From: an uncultured Rhodospirillales bacterium
Lineage (GTDB): Bacteria > Pseudomonadota > Alphaproteobacteria > Azospirillales > Azospirillaceae
Assembly: GCA_903931735.1 (NCBI GenBank)
Contig: CAIZDL010000261.1
Span: 1 to 36,314, forward strand
Reading direction: 5' to 3'
Length of the DNA: 36,314 nucleotides
This document shows, in pieces, positions 31,461 through 36,314 of this stretch (the first letter of the stretch is position 1; each line of letters begins with the position of its first letter). The position numbers and the translations under genes are program-made. A model generated the notes under the pieces. The model searched no databases, was not told the origin of the DNA, and worked only from the letters and a program-made list of their open reading frames with translations.

Positions 31461-33587
31461 TTACAGCGTTCTTGCCACGCGGAAACCGACGCCATCATCC
31501 CGGGTGCTGGGCGCTGCTTTGAAGCGGGTCGCCGAGCGCACCAACCGGGGGCCGTTGCCCCAGGACCCGCCTCGGATAATGCGGCTCGAACAGCCAGGGA
31601 CGGCCTTCGCGCTGCCGTCCGATGGCGCCCCGGTATACCGGTCCTGGAAGCAGTCTTCCACCCATTGCCAAACATTGCCCAGCATGTCGTAAAGCCCGAA
31701 TTTGTTGGGCTGAAAGCTTCCAGACGGCGAAGTATGGTTATAACCATCGGGGCATCGGAATGCCGCCGAGGGATCATTGGCAAAGTCTTTAGCGGAAATA
31801 TCCGTGTTGTTCAAAACATTGGCATAGTCGCAGGCATCATCGCGGCTATTGCCCCAGAAGCGGGCGCTGGTGGTGTTGGCGCGCGCCGCATATTCCCATT
31901 CGGCTTCGCTGGGCAACCGATAGGGGCCTTCGGTGCCAGCGGAAACGGTGTGAGCACCATGAACCTTGGTGTTAAGCCACTGAATATAGCGCTGCGCATC
32001 GGCATAGGAGACGCAAATCACCGGGTCACGATCGGTCTGATCAAACTGCGCGTATCGCCAGCTTTGGGACTGGTCCAATTGCGACTTGCCATCCTGGGCA
32101 ACGAGGCAGCCTATGGGGTTATAGCCGGTGGCTTGAGAAAACGTCGCGAAATCCGCCCGGGTGACGTGGACCTTACCCATCGCAAATGGCCGGGGAATGG
32201 TCACGGTGTGTTGTGGCCGCTCCAGCTTGGCAAACTGTTCCGGCACGCCTTCTCGCTCGGTCTCGGCCGGGGAGGAGCCCATTTGGAAGCTGCCTGACGG
32301 CAGCACAACCATCTCGGGACACTCGGGGCAGTCGCGGAAAACTTCACCGATGCTGCGGCTGCCCGGTGCGGGTGGGCCTGGGGGCGCCGTTACCAATGCA
32401 ATTTCGTCCCGGACAGCCGCTTTGCGGGCGATAGCTTGGGCCCGCAGCAACTCATCATCGTTGCTGTAGGGGTTCTTTTGGGAATAGGCGGTCAGAAAGC
32501 GGTCCCAGACCGCGCGCTTGACTTCCGCCCGGCCGGCAAAGCTGTCGGCTTGGTTAAACGCCGCCCGCATCGACGCCTGCCATTCCTCCCACTTTGCCTT
32601 TCCCTCCGCTTCCTGCTTGGCCAGGTCTTCCACCGTAAATGTGCTGGAGGGCGGGTGCGGCGTGATCACCGTTGGAGGTGGCGGCATTGGAGGGGTCATG
32701 AGGGGAGGTGCCACGGCCTGAGCCGCGACCACCGCAGCCGAAGCTGTCACCATCGGCGTGGCCACGACAGGAGCGGCCACCACGGGGGGGGGCAGGACCG
32801 GCGGTGGGGCCTTGGGGGGCTCCGGCGCTTCGGTGAAACGAAATTCCCCCTTCAGGGGAGAGATTGCCAGCCAGGGTTGCTGCTGGCCGTTGGTGGCGTG
32901 CTCAACCGCGTTGCCGACATCGTTGAACGTATCAAACAGGCTCAGCCCCGGCTTGCGCAAGGCCTTTGCCAGCGCCTCGGTGAAGGGCGACAAATCGCCG
33001 GTGCCGTCGAAGGCGACGTTTCCGGGCTGGGTCGCATAGCTGATCACTGTTCCCGATGGCGCCATCACTTGCGCCAGACCAGACGAAACTGCCCGGAGAC
33101 CTTTTTTCACAAATGGGTTGTTACGACAAGCATCAAGAATAACAATATTAAGGCGGTTGCCGGCGCTAGCCATTTCATCAAGCACAAATGCCACGTCGAC
33201 CAACTCGTATTTCACATCTCCCTCTCCGCTAATATTGGCGGCAACGGGGATCAGATAGTTCTCCCCCTTCACTTGAACGCCGTGGCCGGAATAATAGAAA
33301 AGCCCGACGTTTCCCCCCAACAGCGCCCGTCCGAATTCGCGGATCGCCTTTTCGATCGCGGCCTTGTCGGCGTCGATCAAGGCCTTGCCGCCAATGATCT
33401 GAAACCCGGCGGCGGTTAGTGTTTCGGCCATCAGGCGCGCGTCGGAAGGGGGGTTGGGCAACGGCGGCACGTTTTGGTATTCCCCGTTGCCGATCACCAG
33501 CGCCACTCTTCCTTCTGCAAAAGCTTGAGACGGGCTGGTAACCAGTCCCCACACCATCGCTCCCAGGACCATCAACAGCCAGCGCAT
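31461..33587 (-). CDS. Exported caspase (peptidase C14)-SUMF1/FGE-like fusion protein
   Basis: A 708-residue multidomain protein. A signal peptide (MRWLLMVLGAMVWGLVTSP, cleavage near QAFA-E) leads into a caspase-like domain (about 27-250) starting RVALVIGNGEYQ. The catalytic dyad is intact: His102 in YYSGHGVQ and Cys154 in ILDACRNNPF. A Pro/Ala/Val-rich linker (about 252-316) and a charged helical stretch (about 317-400) follow, then a SUMF1/formylglycine-enzyme-like domain (about 420-705) starting MVVLPSGSFQMGSS. It has LPSEAEWEYAAR, GLYDMLGNVWQWVED and RGGSW near residue 672. The catalytic cysteines of true formylglycine-generating enzyme are absent there, so this domain is probably a binding module. 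ATG 33587 is chosen for its signal peptide; the frame is open to 33740. Substrate is unknown. Confidence 0.88.
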   Translation of the reverse strand: MRWLLMVLGAMVWGLVTSPSQAFAEGRVALVIGNGEYQNVPPLPNPPSDARLMAETLTAAGFQIIGGKALIDADKAAIEKAIREFGRALLGGNVGLFYYSGHGVQVKGENYLIPVAANISGEGDVKYELVDVAFVLDEMASAGNRLNIVILDACRNNPFVKKGLRAVSSGLAQVMAPSGTVISYATQPGNVAFDGTGDLSPFTEALAKALRKPGLSLFDTFNDVGNAVEHATNGQQQPWLAISPLKGEFRFTEAPEPPKAPPPVLPPPVVAAPVVATPMVTASAAVVAAQAVAPPLMTPPMPPPPTVITPHPPSSTFTVEDLAKQEAEGKAKWEEWQASMRAAFNQADSFAGRAEVKRAVWDRFLTAYSQKNPYSNDDELLRAQAIARKAAVRDEIALVTAPPGPPAPGSRSIGEVFRDCPECPEMVVLPSGSFQMGSSPAETEREGVPEQFAKLERPQHTVTIPRPFAMGKVHVTRADFATFSQATGYNPIGCLVAQDGKSQLDQSQSWRYAQFDQTDRDPVICVSYADAQRYIQWLNTKVHGAHTVSAGTEGPYRLPSEAEWEYAARANTTSARFWGNSRDDACDYANVLNNTDISAKDFANDPSAAFRCPDGYNHTSPSGSFQPNKFGLYDMLGNVWQWVEDCFQDRYTGAPSDGSAKAVPGCSSRIIRGGSWGNGPRLVRSATRFKAAPSTRDDGVGFRVARTL

Positions 33588-33933
33588 GACCGCCTTTTCC
33601 CTTTTTGGCGGCGTTGCCAACCGACAAGCCGCAATCTGAACCACCGGATAAACGAAAGGGCAAAGCCCCACGGGTTTGCTTTGACTGTAACAAAATCTTG
33701 AAGACCGCACCGGGCCCTTGGCGTCGTTGACAACCGCCACCCGACGCCTGTCGCCCCCCTCGAAATGGTAGAATTGAATTCACCTCAATATACAAGCCCT
33801 CGTTGGTTCGCGCCAACCTTTTCAGTGTCCACCTTTCCATGCCCAGCGCCCTGGTCGCACACTCTTGCGTTTGTCATCGTGATCTGCGACTTCAATTACC
33901 ATAGAGTGTGTTTATTAAAATTAAATATCAAAA
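33588..33933. other. Intergenic region upstream of the caspase-SUMF1 gene
   Basis: About 350 bp holding the 5' region of the minus-strand caspase gene. I see no convincing -35/-10 pair, no tRNA and no recognisable gene. Composition becomes AT-rich from about 33770 rightward, in contrast to the conserved genes. Confidence 0.4.
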
Positions 33934-34098
33934 TCACGAATTGTTGTTATCGCCACCTAAATCCAGTCGCCATGAGTCAAGGCCGGCTCGCAGTCCATCG
34001 CGGGCTTCGATGATGAAGGCCTCGTTGGCCTCGGCCAGAATCCGTGCCCCCTGCCGCGTGGAGATCTTCATCCCCTTCATTGCCAGCCGTTTGAACAT
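33934..34098 (-). CDS. Small hypothetical protein, 54 residues
   Basis: Reading ATG 34098 to TGA 33934 gives a 54-residue basic-to-acidic peptide (MFKRLAMKGMKISTRQGA... ending LGGDNNNS) that looks helical and has no signal peptide. I do not recognise it. In its favour, the first 30 or so codons end mostly in G or C, like true genes of this genome, although the surrounding DNA is AT-rich, and AAGG lies just before the start. It could also be the surviving end of a decayed larger gene: an in-frame stop lies five codons upstream. Confidence 0.4.
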   Translation of the reverse strand: MFKRLAMKGMKISTRQGARILAEANEAFIIEARDGLRAGLDSWRLDLGGDNNNS

Positions 34099-34316
34099 AG
34101 CCTTACCGAATCACGAAACAGCGCCGGATTCGATGCCTTAACCAGACGCCGCCCAAAGCCTGTTCGGATTTTCCGCATGTTACGGAAATAGCACATAACC
34201 TGTTGTTATGAGGCCGCCTCACCCAGCTTGTGGAAAAGCGAAATAAATTGTATTTACATTTTATTAGTGTGTGCTAAACACACTTCAGAACGCAGTATCG
34301 TGCTGGAGGGCTGCCT
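34099..34316. promoter_or_regulatory. AT-rich leader of the TpsB gene with three dyads
   Basis: Three short inverted repeats occur in 120 bp: TTTCCG/CGGAAA (34170-34175 with 34183-34188), CATAAC/GTTATG (34194-34199 with 34205-34210) and AGTGTGT/ACACACT (34266-34272 with 34278-34284). The stretch 34240-34266 is strongly AT-rich and probably holds the promoter, though no clear hexamer pair stands out. The dyads may be operators or mRNA leader hairpins. Confidence 0.4.
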
Positions 34317-36107
34317 GTGGAAGAGTGCCTGGATGGGAAAAACGCTGGCGAGCAAGGCGTAAAGGGTGGCGCCCGTGATGGCAGCGCGGGCTTGAACAAG
34401 CGGGTGGCACGTCTCTGCGCCTTGGGCGTTGGCGTTTTGGGGGTGGGGTTCGGGGTGCTTTGCGGCTCCCCCGCGAGCGCTGTTGCCCAGTTTTTCGACC
34501 CGACGCTCCGGCTCCGGCAGGAGGAAAGCCGCCCGAACCTTGTTCCCGACGCCGGGCCGGGTATTACCATCCCCCGGTCAACGCCGGAGACCGCTCCGGC
34601 CGGGGCAAGCAAGCTGTTCCTTGATTTGAAGGCGGTCACCTTCACCGGGGCTTCGGTATATTCCGCAAGTGATCTGCAAGACTTATTTAGTGATGTCGTC
34701 GGGAAGCGCGTTAGCGTTGCTTCGCTGTTTGAGCGAGTCGCCGCAGTAAGTAAGCTATACCGCCGGGATGGCTATATTCTAACCAGGGCCCTGGTACCCG
34801 CACAAAAAATTGCCAATGGTGTTTTTCAAGTCCAGATTATCGAGGGCTTTGTTAAGGATGTCGCTCTTGAGGGGGACTTTCAAAGTATAGAGGGGCTGGT
34901 CCGGCAGTATACTGATCATATTGCTGAAGCAAAACCGGTCAGGATTGCGGATATCGAGCGCTACCTTTTGCTGGTTAACGACATTCCTGGGATTACAGCT
35001 AAAGGAACACTGCGTGCGGGTGCCGGTGAAGTCGGTGCATCGCAGCTTGTTGTGACCATTACTCATAAGCCTGTCGATGCTCAGTTGTCGGGAGACAATC
35101 GCGGCACGCGGTTTGTCGGCCCGATCACGGGTATGGTGAGCGTTGGGGAAAATTCGCTGGCGGGACTAGGTGAGCGGCTGGAGGCGGTTTATCTCAGCAG
35201 CGCTGATTTTCACCAGACGAGCCTGCAACAGTTTCGCTATCAGCAGAAGATCGGCGGCGATGGTCTCTCGGCGCAAATCACTGGGTCGACCTCGAGAACA
35301 CGACCCGGCTATACTTTGCAGCCCCTCAAAATAGTTGGCAATATCGTCCGGGTAGATGGTCAAATCGAGTATCCGATAATTCGTTCCCGGGATATGAACC
35401 TCAAGACCACGTTTGGTGGTGAGTACATAAATTCGTCACTGAGCGTTCTTGGCGCCAAATTCTCCGAGGATATGATTCGTACGGTCTATGGAACCGTTCG
35501 TTATGACTATCTGGATTCGTTTGGTGGTCGCACCTTCTTGGGGGCCGGGTTCAGGTACGGCCTTGATTCGTTAGGGGCGACGAGAAAGGGTGATACCCTG
35601 GCATCGCGCTTTGGTGCCGGCAGTGGGTTCACGGTCCTGAAAGGTGATTTGGCGCGGATGCAGTCCGTCGGGTCATATTTCGGTGATTTCGTGAATGTAA
35701 ACCTTCTCGTTGTGGGCACGGGACAGCATGCGCTTGATAGTTTGATGGTACCCGAGCAGTTTGCGGTTGGGGGCAATGTTGTCGGCCGTGGTTATGATCC
35801 TTCGGCGGTGACATCGGATAGTGGCTTTGCCGCCACCGGGGAAATCCAGACCAACTTCCGCACCGATTTAAGTTATCTCGCTAATGTTCAGCACTATGTT
35901 TTCGCGGATACGGCGGCCACCTACAACCGGACATCTCCCAATGGCCCCGAAAAGTTGCTGTCCTATGGCACAGGGTTGCGACTGACATTCAATGAAAATT
36001 TTTCAATGAATTTTGAAGCGGCTCGCCCTCAATGGCGGCTGACAACACAGCCAAAGGACCAAGCCCTTCCTTGGGTTGGTTTTATCTCCGCAGCTCTTCG
36101 TTATTAA
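34317..36107 (+). CDS. Two-partner secretion outer-membrane transporter, TpsB/ShlB/FhaC type
   Basis: A 596-residue Omp85-superfamily transporter. TpsB proteins export a large TpsA passenger across the outer membrane through a 16-strand barrel. A signal peptide (KRVARL, then LGVGVLGVGFGVL, cleavage near ASAVAQ) follows an unusually long 26-residue lead. A proline-rich linker, a first POTRA domain (about 103-178) with LYRRDGYILTRALVP and a second POTRA come next, then the barrel. The barrel includes VVGRGYDPS (VRGY-like loop-6 motif), and the protein ends in ALRY, an aromatic C-terminus for Bam insertion. The start is GTG 34317 with GGAGGG 6 nt upstream; TTG 34392 would give a short classical signal peptide. 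No TpsA gene is visible within the window. Confidence 0.88.
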   Translation: MEECLDGKNAGEQGVKGGARDGSAGLNKRVARLCALGVGVLGVGFGVLCGSPASAVAQFFDPTLRLRQEESRPNLVPDAGPGITIPRSTPETAPAGASKLFLDLKAVTFTGASVYSASDLQDLFSDVVGKRVSVASLFERVAAVSKLYRRDGYILTRALVPAQKIANGVFQVQIIEGFVKDVALEGDFQSIEGLVRQYTDHIAEAKPVRIADIERYLLLVNDIPGITAKGTLRAGAGEVGASQLVVTITHKPVDAQLSGDNRGTRFVGPITGMVSVGENSLAGLGERLEAVYLSSADFHQTSLQQFRYQQKIGGDGLSAQITGSTSRTRPGYTLQPLKIVGNIVRVDGQIEYPIIRSRDMNLKTTFGGEYINSSLSVLGAKFSEDMIRTVYGTVRYDYLDSFGGRTFLGAGFRYGLDSLGATRKGDTLASRFGAGSGFTVLKGDLARMQSVGSYFGDFVNVNLLVVGTGQHALDSLMVPEQFAVGGNVVGRGYDPSAVTSDSGFAATGEIQTNFRTDLSYLANVQHYVFADTAATYNRTSPNGPEKLLSYGTGLRLTFNENFSMNFEAARPQWRLTTQPKDQALPWVGFISAALRY

Positions 36108-36225
36108 GCCCGAGGCCGCCATCTAAACTTTAGTTTGGAGCAAGAAAATTATGGCACGCTCGAAAAAGCCCCTGGAGCGAGTTGCATAATTCACGATGAG
36201 ACTGATTTTAGGGCTATGTGAGCGT
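36108..36225. other. Gap between the TpsB gene and a probable insertion element
   Basis: It contains a 12-codon open frame (ATG 36151 to TAA 36189, MARSKKPLERVA) with GGAG about 10 nt upstream. It may be the 5' end of a gene broken where the element at the right edge begins, or chance. No element terminal repeat can be confirmed with only one end in view. Confidence 0.3.
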
Positions 36226-36314
36226 TCATGCTGTTCGATTTTCAGGTTTCAACGCCCGAAGAATTTGATCGACAGTGAGCGCGAGCATTCCGAACATGAG
36301 GTGACACTTGACCT
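36226..36314 (-). CDS. C-terminal fragment, probable transposase
   Basis: The minus strand reads in one frame from the window edge to TGA 36228-36226, giving VKCHLMFGMLALTVDQILRA and then LKPENRTA. A short hydrophobic helix with HLMFGMLAL...DQILR just before the stop is reminiscent of DDE transposase C-termini, but 29 residues cannot settle the family. It would be the 3' end of an insertion sequence lying mostly beyond the window. Confidence 0.45.
   Translation of the reverse strand, partial: VKCHLMFGMLALTVDQILRALKPENRTA

Noticed and set aside
31350-32297. 315-codon + strand frame opposite the caspase-SUMF1 3' half
   Set aside because: Overlaps the well-defined SUMF1 domain on the other strand and has no family motif of its own.

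Overview
The window looks like the replication-origin region of a GC-rich alphaproteobacterial chromosome, most likely Rhodospirillales. That placement rests on gene order and protein character (hemE-oriC-ppsR-maf-aroE, mnmE-mnmG-rsmG-parA-parB, Tim44-like/fxsA/secB, phoH-ybeY-corC-lnt, a Ros/MucR regulator, ornithine-lipid genes). No 16S gene is present, so genus is not determinable. I see no tRNA, rRNA or CRISPR array.

Region 1 (1-6.2 kb): the 5' end of a YyaL-like thioredoxin-fold gene diverges from a small [2Fe-2S] ferredoxin-like gene. A compact + strand series follows: mnmE, mnmG, rsmG, parA, parB. Two near-perfect ParB sites (parS) lie inside it, one at the mnmE/mnmG junction and one inside rsmG, so the centromere is embedded in the operon that feeds it.

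Region 2 (6.2-12.3 kb): a Tim44-like gene diverges from fxsA and secB. A strong bidirectional terminator separates secB from the convergent minus-strand block hemE-hemH-hemJ-rho. The hem genes are joined by 4-nt ATGA overlaps and look visibly AT-richer than the rest.

Region 3 (12.3-12.73 kb): a non-coding segment between divergent hemE and ppsR carries two perfect DnaA boxes, several one-mismatch boxes and an AT-rich unwinding tract. I call it oriC. Its last DnaA box runs into the ppsR start codon.

Region 4 (12.7-24 kb): ppsR-maf-aroE (+), then a long minus-strand run: olsB-olsA, miaB-phoH-ybeY-corC-lnt (overlapping, tRNA/ribosome quality control plus envelope), metK and trmB.

Region 5 (24-31.3 kb): MucR-type regulator, TusA-like protein, rimI-tsaB, a VanX/DdpX-like dipeptidase, a secreted polysaccharide-deacetylase-like protein that has lost its metal ligands, a NfuA-type Fe-S carrier with a Cys/His-rich linker, a PhoR-type histidine kinase and pyrD.

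Region 6 (31.3-36.3 kb): accessory. A secreted or periplasmic caspase-SUMF1 fusion diverges, across an AT-rich 730-bp gap with one small candidate gene, from a two-partner-secretion TpsB/FhaC-type outer-membrane transporter. The right edge shows the C-terminus of a probable transposase. The caspase-SUMF1 gene is the least conventional item. The origin/centromere architecture is the best supported large-scale feature.
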